From assembly GCA_036733965.1 (NCBI GenBank), contig DAIMZL010000029.1:1-30759 (forward strand): DNA of 30,759 nucleotides. Reading direction: 5' to 3'. The translations under genes and the position numbers were made by a program. Below the pieces are notes generated by a model. The model had not been told where the DNA came from, ran no database searches, and worked only from the letters and a program-made list of their open reading frames with translations. Positions 7,852 to 15,655 of the stretch are shown one piece after another (position 1 is the stretch's first letter; each line of letters opens with the position of its first letter). The stretch is from JAEXOD01 sp937930275. GTDB lineage: Bacteria > Bacteroidota > Ignavibacteria > Ignavibacteriales > Melioribacteraceae.

Positions 7852-9882
7852 TTACCTCTTATTATTTTCAAACCAATCGAAAATAGAATTCCACCATAAT
7901 TTAGCATTTTGCGGTTTAGAAACAAAATGTGTCTCGTCAGGGAAATATAAGAATTTACTTTTTATTCCCATTCGTTGTAATGTAGTAAATAATTCAAAAG
8001 CTTGCCCTTCCGGAACTCTAAAATCGTATGCACCGTGAATAACCAACATAGGCGTTTTAAAGTTTTTTGCATATTGATGAGGAGACCATTTTACATACAT
8101 ATCCCTATTTGTCCATGGTGTTCCTTTATATTCCCATTCAGGAAACCACAATTCTTCCGTTGTTCCGTACATGCTTTCTAAATTAAACACGCCGGCATGC
8201 GATACAACCGCATTAAAACGAGTTTCGTGCCCTTCCAACCAATTTACCATATAACCGCCATAAGATCCGCCGGCAGCATAAGTATTATTTTTATCAATAA
8301 ATTTATAGTTGTTAATTGCATAATCGTAAGCGTTCATAAGGTCGGTATATGGTTTGCCGCCCCAATCGCCGCTAATTTCATCACAAAACTTTTGACCGTA
8401 ACCCGTACTGCCACGTGGGTTAACAGCTACAACAACATATCCTTTAGATGCAAAAAGTTGCAAATTCCATCTATAGTGAAAATCATCTACCCACGCTCCT
8501 TGGGGTCCGCCATGTATTAAAAAAATCATAGGATACTTATTGTCGGCATTAAAAAACGGCGGTTTTACCAAAATTGATTGAACGTCTGCTCCGTCTGCTC
8601 CTTTACTCCAAAATGTTTCTATCTCATTCCATTCTATATTCTTTAGAATATCTTGGTTTAAGTAAGTGATTTGTTTAACTTTTTTATCCGCTATATTTAA
8701 ATTAAATATTTCGTAAGGTAACGTGCTTTTCATTTGTTTAAAATATAAATTCAAGCCGGATGTACTAACCAAAATATTTGCGTTTATCTTTCCTTCTAAA
8801 ACCGTTTCGTGCTTGTTATATTCCGTATCAAATCTATATATGTTTTTATTAACTTGTTTATCTGCAGTATAATAAATATATCTGGAATCATTTGACCAGA
8901 ACATTTCACCTATTGATTCATCAAGCTTAGAAGTAACATTAATTAGTTTATTCCCTTTTACGTCATAAAGTATTAAATCTTGTTTATCTGCTTCAAAACC
9001 GGCACGCGCCATACTTCTAAAAGCGATATATTTTCCGTCAGGAGAATAAACCGGTTGATTATCGTTTCCTTTACTAATCGATATTTTATGATGTTTAAAT
9101 TCTTTATCATCCAATTTTACTATAAAAATATCATTATTTGTACTTATAGAAAGCATGTCGTCTTTATTCATTGTAAAAACAACTTCTTTTCCGTCCGGTG
9201 AAATTGAATAATCTTTATCTCCCCCCAATGCAATAGGAGGCACATCAAAAGTTGATTTTGGAGTTAAATCCGAGTATTTTTTTGTTTCTAAGTTATATAA
9301 AAACAAGTGACTTCTTTTTTCACCGCGCCAAGCATTCCAATGTCTGTACATTAATTCGTTAAACATTTTAGCTTTTACTAAACTTGATGCTTCTTTTTCG
9401 TCTCTTTCTTTAATACTTTCTTGAGTTTCACAATCAGGATAAACCGAAGAAACAAATATAACTTTCCTTTCGTCAAAGGACCAAACAGCACCCGAAACAC
9501 CTGAGTATAAATCAGTTACTTTTTGTAAATTTTTACCGTCTAAATCACACACCCATAACTGATCATCGGCAACATAACTTATTCTGTTACTAATAGGTAA
9601 AAAAACCGGTTCGCTTTTTGCGGTATGCTCCGTATTTAACCTCGTCAATCCGTTGCCGGTCGAGTCACATATATAAATATCGGTATTCCCTTTGTTAGTT
9701 TCCATATTGTAATTAGTAACTTCAAAAGCTAAAAACTTACCGTTAGGTGCTATTGCAACCGTACCGATCCGCTTCATAGTCCATAAATCATCAACTGTAA
9801 TTGCATGCTTTATTGTTTGTGCCGCAGTAACCGATAAAAGAACAAAAAATAAAAGTACCGATAAAAAATTCTTTTTAAACAT
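7852..9882 (-). CDS. S9-family serine peptidase, DPP5-like (acylaminoacyl/dipeptidyl peptidase)
   Basis: This 676-residue exported serine peptidase begins with a signal peptide (FKKNFLSVLLFFVLLSVTAAQ). Residues of about 25-390 form a TolB/WD-like beta-propeller with repeated 'SPDGK' turns (for example ISPDGKEVVF and YSPDGKYIAF). Residues of about 410-676 form the alpha/beta-hydrolase domain. The catalytic triad is S540 in AGGSYGGYM, D620 in HGAYDFRVP and H652 in PDETHFV. Length and layout match the periplasmic dipeptidyl peptidase 5 group of Bacteroidota, which releases dipeptides from oligopeptides for amino-acid nutrition. That exact assignment is by resemblance and not certain. The start is ATG at 9882 with TGAGGA 4 bases before it. 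The DUF1232 gene follows immediately. Confidence 0.92.
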   Translation of the reverse strand: MFKKNFLSVLLFFVLLSVTAAQTIKHAITVDDLWTMKRIGTVAIAPNGKFLAFEVTNYNMETNKGNTDIYICDSTGNGLTRLNTEHTAKSEPVFLPISNRISYVADDQLWVCDLDGKNLQKVTDLYSGVSGAVWSFDERKVIFVSSVYPDCETQESIKERDEKEASSLVKAKMFNELMYRHWNAWRGEKRSHLFLYNLETKKYSDLTPKSTFDVPPIALGGDKDYSISPDGKEVVFTMNKDDMLSISTNNDIFIVKLDDKEFKHHKISISKGNDNQPVYSPDGKYIAFRSMARAGFEADKQDLILYDVKGNKLINVTSKLDESIGEMFWSNDSRYIYYTADKQVNKNIYRFDTEYNKHETVLEGKINANILVSTSGLNLYFKQMKSTLPYEIFNLNIADKKVKQITYLNQDILKNIEWNEIETFWSKGADGADVQSILVKPPFFNADNKYPMIFLIHGGPQGAWVDDFHYRWNLQLFASKGYVVVAVNPRGSTGYGQKFCDEISGDWGGKPYTDLMNAYDYAINNYKFIDKNNTYAAGGSYGGYMVNWLEGHETRFNAVVSHAGVFNLESMYGTTEELWFPEWEYKGTPWTNRDMYVKWSPHQYAKNFKTPMLVIHGAYDFRVPEGQAFELFTTLQRMGIKSKFLYFPDETHFVSKPQNAKLWWNSIFDWFENNKR

Positions 9883-9970
9883 AAATCCTCAATAGTTTAT
9901 TACACTTAAAATGATAAGTAAAATATAAAATTAAAAAAAATTATATTAATAAAAAACACAATTGTAAATA

Positions 9971-10014
9971 AAAAAGAAACCCGCTTAAGCGGAGGGAGTT
10001 GCTTTTGCGGGTTC
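9971..10014 (-). terminator. Rho-independent terminator after oadB
   Basis: On the minus strand AACCCGC (10013-10007) pairs with GCGGGTT (9984-9978), a 7-bp GC-rich stem, followed by TCTTTTTT. It starts 27 bases after the stop of the OadB-type gene and is in the right orientation to end it. A perfect 12-bp palindrome, CCGCTTAAGCGG (9981-9992), overlaps the 3' arm and could compete with the main stem. Confidence 0.85.
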
Positions 10015-10040
10015 TGAGGGATTGAGGTTAAGATAAAACT

Positions 10041-11264
10041 TTATTTTCCGAATAATATAGGAATAAGTCTAATATATACACCTGTAATAATAGCTGTTGT
10101 TATTACTCCGGATATATTTGCTCCAATTGCAATAGCCAACACATTAGTATTTGGGTTAACTTCTTTTATTGATTTTTGTGCTACTTTTACTGTAGTAGGA
10201 ACGCAGCTTACACCTGCTATTCCGATAACAGGATTAAATTTACCTTTTGTTATAAAGTACATAATATAACCGCCTATCAATCCGCCTATTCCGGATAACA
10301 ACAATGCTATAATCCCTAAAATTAACAACAAAAATATTTTTGGATTTAACAACAAACGGGCATCACACAATACACCCAACAAAATACCCAATAAAAATGT
10401 CGAACCGTACAACAATGGTCCTTTTATAAAATCAATTAGATGCTTTAATCCGCTTTCTCTTACCGCTACGCCAATAAATAACGAGAAAAACAAAGGTGCT
10501 GCAACAGGAAACAATAAGCAAAGAATAATACAAGCAACAACAGCAAACGCCAATTTTTGATTTGAAGAAATACTTTTTTCTTTAACTTTTACTACTGTAT
10601 CAATTTTTCTAATTCTTTCCGGTACAAGCAGTTTTATAAGATAAGGGTATCCTCCGTAAGTTAGTCCCAAATACAAATATGCAACAACGGTTATCGGAAC
10701 AAATAAATCTTTTGCCAAACTTAGCGAGGTAAACAACACCATTGGTCCGTCTGCACCTCCCACCATTGCTATTGAGGCAGCTTCTTTTGGATTTAATCCA
10801 AATGCCATGGCAATCGGAATTGTTAAAAAAGTACCCAATTCTGCAAATAAAGCTAAAAACATACTTAAAAAAGGACGTGCAAGTATATACCCGACATCTA
10901 ATAAAACACCTATTCCCATAAAAACAAAACACGCAATTAACCCGTTACTAAACATTAAAGTATAAATTGGCTGCAAAAAATCAATCTGCATAACATTCAT
11001 TAGCGAATTGGTATCGGTTAACAAAGGATCTACAAATAGGTTGCTATGCGCTCCGTTTGGCATAATTAATACACCCGAGTTTACCGCAGCCATTCCAATT
11101 CCCATTGGTATCATCAATAACGGTTCTAATATTTCTTTTTTACCCAAATAAACAAGTAGGCCTCCTAACCCAATCAATAACAATCGAGTAATAACAATAG
11201 CAATATCGGCACTAAATAATGTAGATACCCCTTGAAATAGATCTAAAACATCATGTAAATTCAT
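10041..11264 (-). CDS. Sodium-pumping decarboxylase beta subunit (OadB/GcdB/MmdB type)
   Basis: This polytopic membrane protein of 407 residues is the subunit that couples decarboxylation of a carboxybiotin carrier to outward sodium transport. The family signature is clear: GMGIG-like SNGLIACFVFMGIGVLLD, then MVGGADGPMVLFTS with the essential aspartate at D172, then TYGGYPYLIKLLVPERIRK and VSCVPTTVKVAQKS near the C-terminus. Members serve oxaloacetate, methylmalonyl-CoA or glutaconyl-CoA decarboxylases, which cannot be separated by this subunit. No carboxyltransferase alpha subunit or separate biotin carrier protein is in the window. The small OadG-like gene ends 7 bases upstream of its ATG, and a terminator follows. 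Sodium rather than proton use is family knowledge, not read here. Confidence 0.93.
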   Translation of the reverse strand: MNLHDVLDLFQGVSTLFSADIAIVITRLLLIGLGGLLVYLGKKEILEPLLMIPMGIGMAAVNSGVLIMPNGAHSNLFVDPLLTDTNSLMNVMQIDFLQPIYTLMFSNGLIACFVFMGIGVLLDVGYILARPFLSMFLALFAELGTFLTIPIAMAFGLNPKEAASIAMVGGADGPMVLFTSLSLAKDLFVPITVVAYLYLGLTYGGYPYLIKLLVPERIRKIDTVVKVKEKSISSNQKLAFAVVACIILCLLFPVAAPLFFSLFIGVAVRESGLKHLIDFIKGPLLYGSTFLLGILLGVLCDARLLLNPKIFLLLILGIIALLLSGIGGLIGGYIMYFITKGKFNPVIGIAGVSCVPTTVKVAQKSIKEVNPNTNVLAIAIGANISGVITTAIITGVYIRLIPILFGK

Positions 11265-11271
11265 AATCTTC

Positions 11272-11628
11272 TCAACCTATTCTCGGATATTTTCTTAAGC
11301 CGTATATTTTTGAACTCCAAGGAGAGTACGGCTTAATAATCTTATTAATTGTAAGTCTAAAGTTTTCTATATTTTCGTGCTCTTCCAAATACATGCTAAT
11401 AGCTAAACCGATAACCGCCTGTATTTCTAACTCTTTATCGGTATTTCCTGCTTCTTGTTGAATTTTTTCCACATTTTGACTGGAAAAGTAATGACCTTCC
11501 TTTGCTCTTTCTTTCGAGATATTAATTAATTTAATTACCCACATAATCCCTTTAATTAACAATGCGACAAAAAAAGAAATTATTGCCGATATAAAGATTA
11601 AGTAAGCTAATTTTATTAGGGTTTCCAT
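11272..11628 (-). CDS. OadG/MmdD-like small membrane subunit of the sodium-pumping decarboxylase
   Basis: This 118-residue protein has one N-terminal membrane helix (about 7-33) followed by a charged cytoplasmic part. The helix-like QAVIGLAISMYLEE and the tail SPWSSKIYGLRKYPRIG resemble the 'A-A-I-A-A-A-I-A-x-Y-L' and 'W-x-x-x-G-R' elements of gamma/delta subunits of these decarboxylases. Such subunits hold the complex together and carry a zinc-binding or carrier-binding tail. The gene is directly upstream of the beta subunit with a 7-base gap and TGA stop, which supports the call. Similarity is weak, so the name rests as much on context as on sequence. Confidence 0.65.
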   Translation of the reverse strand: METLIKLAYLIFISAIISFFVALLIKGIMWVIKLINISKERAKEGHYFSSQNVEKIQQEAGNTDKELEIQAVIGLAISMYLEEHENIENFRLTINKIIKPYSPWSSKIYGLRKYPRIG

Positions 11629-11681
11629 CTTGGCACTTTTGTATATTTCAAAAATTTTATTTATTTTTAAAGTCCTATTAA

Positions 11682-12046
11682 TTAGGAGTACCCGGTTTGA
11701 ATTAATTAGAGAATAAGCTTTCCGGAGGTTATTCGTTTTTTTTCATTCCGGGTATCCAAATAATTTTACTTTCTTTTAGGAGTACCCGGTTTGAATTAAT
11801 TAGAGAATAAGCTTTCCGGAGGTTATTCGTNNNNNNNNNNNNNNNNNNNNNNNNNNNNNNNNNNNNNNNNNNNNNNNNNNNNNNNNNNNNNNNNNNNNNN
11901 NNNNNNNNNNNNNNNNNNNNNNNNNNNNNNTTTTTTTCATTCCGGGTATCCAAATAATTTTACTTTCTTTTAGGATTGCCCGGTTTGAATCAATTAGAGA
12001 ATAAACTTTCCGGAGGTTATTCGTTTTTTTCATTCCGGGCATCCAA
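11682..12046. repeat. Tandem 94-bp hairpin repeats directly after the TPR gene
   Basis: Copy 1 is 11682-11775. Copy 2 is 11776-11830 plus 11931-11969, split by an N gap, and is identical to copy 1. Copy 3 is 11970-12046, diverged and running into the TPR stop codon. Each unit folds on itself. The outer arms are TACCCGG/CCGGGTA (11689-11695 with 11748-11754; 11783-11789 with 11942-11948) and TGCCCGG/CCGGGCA in copy 3 (11977-11983 with 12035-12041). They are flanked by GGA/TCC pairing and by inner TGAA/TTCA and GAATAA/TTATTC pairs. The A-T to G-C double change in copy 3 keeps the stem. The 94-base period is not a multiple of three and there are no spacers, so it is neither coding nor CRISPR. 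Mobile REP-like or 3'-UTR structure are both possible. Confidence 0.9.
11831..11930. other. Assembly gap of 100 N inside the repeat array
   Basis: Exactly 100 N stand here, which is the usual placeholder for a gap of unknown size. The left edge ends at the first T of an eight-T run and the right edge resumes with the other seven, so the flanks join into one exact 94-base unit (55 + 39 bases). The true number of repeats is therefore unknown and may be three or more. Confidence 0.95.
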
Positions 12047-13669
12047 TTATTTTACTGTTTTTAATGCCTCTTTAGCTTGCACGTTATTAGGATCCAAAAC
12101 AAGAACTTTATTCCAATTTTGCTTAAACAATTCCTGCCAATTAGCCGAGTATGCCGGGTCTTCTTTCTTTAAGTAGTAAAAGTATCCGAGATAAGAATAC
12201 GCTTCTATTAAATCTGCTTTGTATTTTTCCGGGGTAGAGGATTTTTCGGCAAGTTCAATAAATTTTTCGTAATTTGCTTTAGCCAAACCGAGCTCGCTTG
12301 TAGTATCAATGCTTGATTTTGCTCGGGCACTCATTAAATATCCGAGAGGAAAATCCGGTTTAATTTCAATCACTTTTGCATATGTTGAATCTGCATTGTT
12401 ATAATCTTTTTTAATCATATAACATCTGCCTAAATCAAAATATTCTTTAAGTGATAATTTACCGGTGGCAGCTATTTTTAATTTATAATTATTTGCTGCA
12501 TCATCCCATTTTTTCATTTTAAAATATAAAGCAGCTATATCTCCGTATAAAATCGTTTTTGAAGAGTCCATAGTAACTGCCTTATTTAGACTTTGTAATG
12601 CGGTCGAATCAATATTTATACCCATATTCAATTTACCGTAATACTCATAATCGGTTGCAGTAATTTCATTTTCCGGTATTGTCTTAAAATATTTTTCAAA
12701 CGCTTTTACACCTTCGTTATAATCGTTTACAAAAAAGTAGTTATATGCTAATATATGACTTAACTGTTTATCAAAATATTTTGTATTTATTATGTCTTTT
12801 ATTTCATTTATTGACTCTTGATACATTTTAGCCAAAAACAACAAGGTTGCATATTCTGCTTTTTTGTTTTCGGTAACTTCCGAAAGATCCATATATTTTT
12901 TATAACTGGTAACGGCTTTTTCGTATTGTTTTGTGTTAGAATAAAATTCCGAATATTCTAAATAGGTGGGCGCAAAAGTAGTATCTAAATTTAATGCCGT
13001 ATTTAAATTACTTTCGGCATCGGTGTAGTTTTTAATTTTTTGATATATTTTTGCAATAGCTAAATAGGGTTCAACTAATTCATCGTCAAAATAAATTGCA
13101 TTGTTAAAATTTTCAATTGCCAACGATGCATTAGATCCGTTTGAATTAAGATAACCCATAATTAAAAAAAACTCGGCGGATTTTTTATATTTTTTTGAAT
13201 TTTTATAGTTAAGTAATAAATTTACGGCAAACTTATTATCTGTTATCGAAAGTTTATTATACATATCTGCTATCTCTAAATAAATAGCAGGAGTATCGTA
13301 TTCATCATTTTCAACTATTTTATTAAATACCGCATTTGCTTTTGCAGTATCCTTAGCCTTTAGCGCAATAAAGCCTTCGCCAGCCTGATACAATAAATTT
13401 TCTTTATCTGCATTAGCGGCTTTTGAAAAGTAGCTTTTCGCTTCATCAATTTTATTCAAAATTAATAGAATTTTTCCTGTCTCAAAAAAATTTACCGGTT
13501 TGTTTTCTTTTTCGCATAGACTTAAAAACATCTTTTCAGCTTCTGCGTATTTATGATTTTCAAATAATTTTTTTCCCTCATTAAGTGATTGACCACTAAC
13601 GGCTCCGCTTATTAAAAGCGAAAGCACAAAAATCAAGTTACCCTTAATTAAAAACTTTTTAATACTCAT
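12047..13669 (-). CDS. Exported tetratricopeptide-repeat protein of the TonB cluster
   Basis: The frame is open from 13708, but I choose the ATG at 13669. It has AGAGAG just upstream, starts directly with a good signal peptide (SIKKFLIKGNLIFVLSLLISGAVSGQ), and avoids overlapping the upstream gene. The mature protein of about 515 residues is almost entirely TPR helices. Typical units are YAEAEKMFLSLCE, PYLAIAKIYQKIKNYTDAES, PTYLEYSEFYSNTKQYEKAV and FDLGRCYMIKKDYNNADSTYAKVIEIKP. Such periplasmic TPR proteins act as scaffolds; no catalytic motif is seen. It is last in the ppa-exbB-exbD-exbD-tonB run, 13 bases after the phosphate-binding-like gene. The 94-bp hairpin array begins 3 bases after its stop. 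Confidence 0.88.
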   Translation of the reverse strand: MSIKKFLIKGNLIFVLSLLISGAVSGQSLNEGKKLFENHKYAEAEKMFLSLCEKENKPVNFFETGKILLILNKIDEAKSYFSKAANADKENLLYQAGEGFIALKAKDTAKANAVFNKIVENDEYDTPAIYLEIADMYNKLSITDNKFAVNLLLNYKNSKKYKKSAEFFLIMGYLNSNGSNASLAIENFNNAIYFDDELVEPYLAIAKIYQKIKNYTDAESNLNTALNLDTTFAPTYLEYSEFYSNTKQYEKAVTSYKKYMDLSEVTENKKAEYATLLFLAKMYQESINEIKDIINTKYFDKQLSHILAYNYFFVNDYNEGVKAFEKYFKTIPENEITATDYEYYGKLNMGINIDSTALQSLNKAVTMDSSKTILYGDIAALYFKMKKWDDAANNYKLKIAATGKLSLKEYFDLGRCYMIKKDYNNADSTYAKVIEIKPDFPLGYLMSARAKSSIDTTSELGLAKANYEKFIELAEKSSTPEKYKADLIEAYSYLGYFYYLKKEDPAYSANWQELFKQNWNKVLVLDPNNVQAKEALKTVK

Positions 13670-13682
13670 ATCTCTCTCTTGT

Positions 13683-14621
13683 TTATAATTTCTCATTATA
13701 AGTTTCAATTAACCTAATCGGCATTGTTGCTGGCACTAAGCCTGCCTTTAAAAACATTCGCTGTCCTTTTTCTCCCGCAATAAAAGCAGCTAAGCCTGTT
13801 CCCAATCCTGCCCTTGCTTCTCTACTAATTATATAAATTTCGCGAAATAACGGATATGATTTTAACGCTATATATGCTTGGTACGGTTTGTAATACATAT
13901 TTGGGTCTGTATTCGGCATATCAGATTTTATTCCCACCACATTAACAGATTTAAAAAATTTCTGAGTGTTTTTATCATCAAAATCACTAATCCAATTAAC
14001 CCCTATAACACCTAATGCATTCTTATTCTTAGAAACATATTCAATAACGTCTTTGTTATCTTTCATCGAATAAAACAGTTTGCTGTTTGCATCGGCAAAT
14101 CGCTTGGTTATATAATCATAAGTACCAGAATTTGCATTATCAAAAACAACCACAATTTTATTTAAAGCAGATTTATTATTAATTTCTTTCCAGCCAACAA
14201 TTTTGCCTTCAAAAATATCTTTTACTTGTTCAAATGTTAAATTTGTATCGGCATTTTCTTTGTTAGTAATTAGAGCTAATCCATCATAACAAATTTTTGT
14301 TTGAACCGGAATTATTTCTAATCCTTCAAAATACTTAAGTTCATCATTAGTCAGCTTGCGCGAAACAATAACTAACCTGCTGCTATCGCTTAATAAATCT
14401 TTAATTGCTTTGTTTTGAGGTACATATTTTACGTTTATTTTTGCATTGGTATATATACTTTCAAAAGTATTAATTTCCGATTTCATTATCGGCATAAATG
14501 TTTCGTCAATACTTATAGTAATTTTACCTGAAGTCGGAGTATCTAAAACTTCTTCCGGTTTGTTTTTGCACGCAGAAAGAATTAATACAAACGTTAAGCT
14601 AATTAATATTTTCGTCTTCAT
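13683..14621 (-). CDS. PstS-like periplasmic binding lipoprotein of the TonB cluster
   Basis: This 312-residue protein has a lipoprotein signal with lipobox LSAC (lipidation at C18). The fold is of the phosphate-binding PBP type. KITISIDETFMPIM opens the first lobe, VSRKLTNDELK and KICYDGLALITN follow, then FEQVKDIFEGKIVGWKEI. The oxyanion-binding turn is NANSGTYDYI (N164-T167), matching the 'S-G-T' of PstS. The tail is AGEKGQRMFLKAGLVPA. No pstC, pstA or pstB permease genes are near, so import through an ABC transporter is not supported by context. In Bacteroidota such a gene commonly sits between tonB and a TPR gene, with unknown role. It overlaps the 77-residue membrane protein gene by 23 bases, so translational coupling is likely. 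Confidence 0.85.
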   Translation of the reverse strand: MKTKILISLTFVLILSACKNKPEEVLDTPTSGKITISIDETFMPIMKSEINTFESIYTNAKINVKYVPQNKAIKDLLSDSSRLVIVSRKLTNDELKYFEGLEIIPVQTKICYDGLALITNKENADTNLTFEQVKDIFEGKIVGWKEINNKSALNKIVVVFDNANSGTYDYITKRFADANSKLFYSMKDNKDVIEYVSKNKNALGVIGVNWISDFDDKNTQKFFKSVNVVGIKSDMPNTDPNMYYKPYQAYIALKSYPLFREIYIISREARAGLGTGLAAFIAGEKGQRMFLKAGLVPATMPIRLIETYNEKL

Positions 14622-14832
14622 CTAAAATTTCCTTTTTATTGTCCTTTATAGCTCTGTATAGTCTAAAAAATCCGTAACCAATAATTGCGCTACCGAAAGA
14701 ATATTTAACTGCGGAGGAATTAATTTTAACCAAAATATCCGAAAATAAAATTAATCCTCCTACAGTTATGTATATAACGAACATTACCAATCCAATAATA
14801 AACTTTAAGTTAAAACTTAATTTGGAATTCAC
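14599..14832 (-). CDS. Small two-helix membrane protein of the TonB cluster
   Basis: This 77-residue protein has two predicted membrane helices, about residues 10-31 (FIIGLVMFVIYITVGGLILF) and 43-60 (KYSFGSAIIGYGFFRLYRAI), and a charged tail rich in Asp, Glu and Lys. The start codon is GTG at 14832, directly after the TonB stop with no spacing, and its end overlaps the start of the binding-protein gene by 23 bases. This packing argues strongly for a real gene translated by coupling. I do not recognise a family with a known function. Comparable small membrane proteins are often found at this position in Bacteroidota TonB clusters. Confidence 0.78.
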   Translation of the reverse strand: MNSKLSFNLKFIIGLVMFVIYITVGGLILFSDILVKINSSAVKYSFGSAIIGYGFFRLYRAIKDNKKEILDEDENIN

Positions 14833-15636
14833 TTATTGTAACCTAAATAATATTGGAACAACCATTTTAACCCTAACAGGCTTACCGTTTTGCTTACCCG
14901 GTTTCCAATTAGGCATCATTTTTACTACTCTAACAGCTTCTTCGTCACAACCTGCGCCAATACCTTTTAGTACCGAAACATTTGTAATTTCACCTGTTTT
15001 TTCTACAACATACTGAACCATTACTCTTCCGCTAACACCGGCACGTTTTGCAATTTCGGGATAAGCAATATTTGAAACAATAAATTTCATTACTTCGTCA
15101 TTTCCTCCCGGAAAGCTCGGCATTTCTTCAACGTAAGTATATGCTTCTTCTTTTTTATCTTCAACAATCTCTTCTTCTTTTGTTTCTTCAACTTCAATTA
15201 AGCTATAATCAACACCGCCTTCTTGTCCCTCTTGAGTTTTTGCTCCGGGATCAACTTTTTGAAGTTCGTCCACTGTAGGAATATATTCTTCCGTAACTTC
15301 TTCGTCCGGCTTAACAACCGGTGGCAAAAACTTGATAGTTGATTTTAACGGAGGAGGAGCTTCAACACTTTGAACTTCCTTTTTTTCACCGATTGACGGC
15401 GGTTCGGCTAACTCCGTTATTTGTATTACTTTTTTTCTATCAAGTTTAACTTCATCCTTGGGTTTCAGTTTACTTATAATTATTGGAGCACTTGTACCCG
15501 TAACAAACAATAATATTGCAAGCCACATTGCCAACGACATATAAAACTTATAAGTTTTACGCAGTTGGTAAGCACCGTACTCTTTATTTTTATACGCAAA
15601 CATCAACTCCAAAATATCTACTTTATTATTTTGCAT
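14833..15636 (-). CDS. tonB: Energy transducer TonB
   Basis: This 267-residue protein spans the inner membrane and carries energy from ExbB/ExbD to outer-membrane receptors. The N-terminal cytoplasmic segment ELMFAYKNKEYGAYQLRKTY is the Bacteroidota-type TonB signature. One membrane helix (about 31-53) follows, then a Pro/Glu/Lys-rich periplasmic linker (about 60-175). The C-terminal TonB domain is at about 178-267 (FPGGNDEVMKFI, YPEIAKRAGVSGRVMVQYVV, VLKGIGAGCDEEAVRVVKMM, WKPGKQNGKPVRVKMVVPI). The domain is complete. The gene follows exbD by 19 bases. A likely client, a TonB-dependent receptor, is at the right edge of the window, but other clients elsewhere are expected. Confidence 0.95.
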   Translation of the reverse strand: MQNNKVDILELMFAYKNKEYGAYQLRKTYKFYMSLAMWLAILLFVTGTSAPIIISKLKPKDEVKLDRKKVIQITELAEPPSIGEKKEVQSVEAPPPLKSTIKFLPPVVKPDEEVTEEYIPTVDELQKVDPGAKTQEGQEGGVDYSLIEVEETKEEEIVEDKKEEAYTYVEEMPSFPGGNDEVMKFIVSNIAYPEIAKRAGVSGRVMVQYVVEKTGEITNVSVLKGIGAGCDEEAVRVVKMMPNWKPGKQNGKPVRVKMVVPILFRLQ

Positions 15637-15655
15637 ATCATTACTTGTTTTTAGT

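Noticed and set aside
9981..9992. Perfect palindrome CCGCTTAAGCGG as a protein-binding site
   Set aside because: It overlaps the 3' arm of a convincing terminator downstream of oadB, which explains it more simply.
11729..12042. Open frames through the repeats and the N gap, encoding peptides such as MPGMKKTNNLRK
   Set aside because: The frames cross the 100-N gap, and the 94-base period shifts frame at each unit. There is no ribosome-binding site and the unit's conservation is at the structural level.
11682..12046. Possible CRISPR array
   Set aside because: The 94-base units follow each other directly with no variable spacers, and there is no cas gene in the window.
13670..13708. Longer start for the TPR protein
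   Set aside because: It would overlap the upstream gene by 26 bases and place 13 polar residues before the signal peptide; the inner ATG at 13669 has a good ribosome-binding site.
13683..14621. Part of a phosphate ABC importer
   Set aside because: No permease or ATPase genes are next to it, and it is embedded in the TonB cluster.
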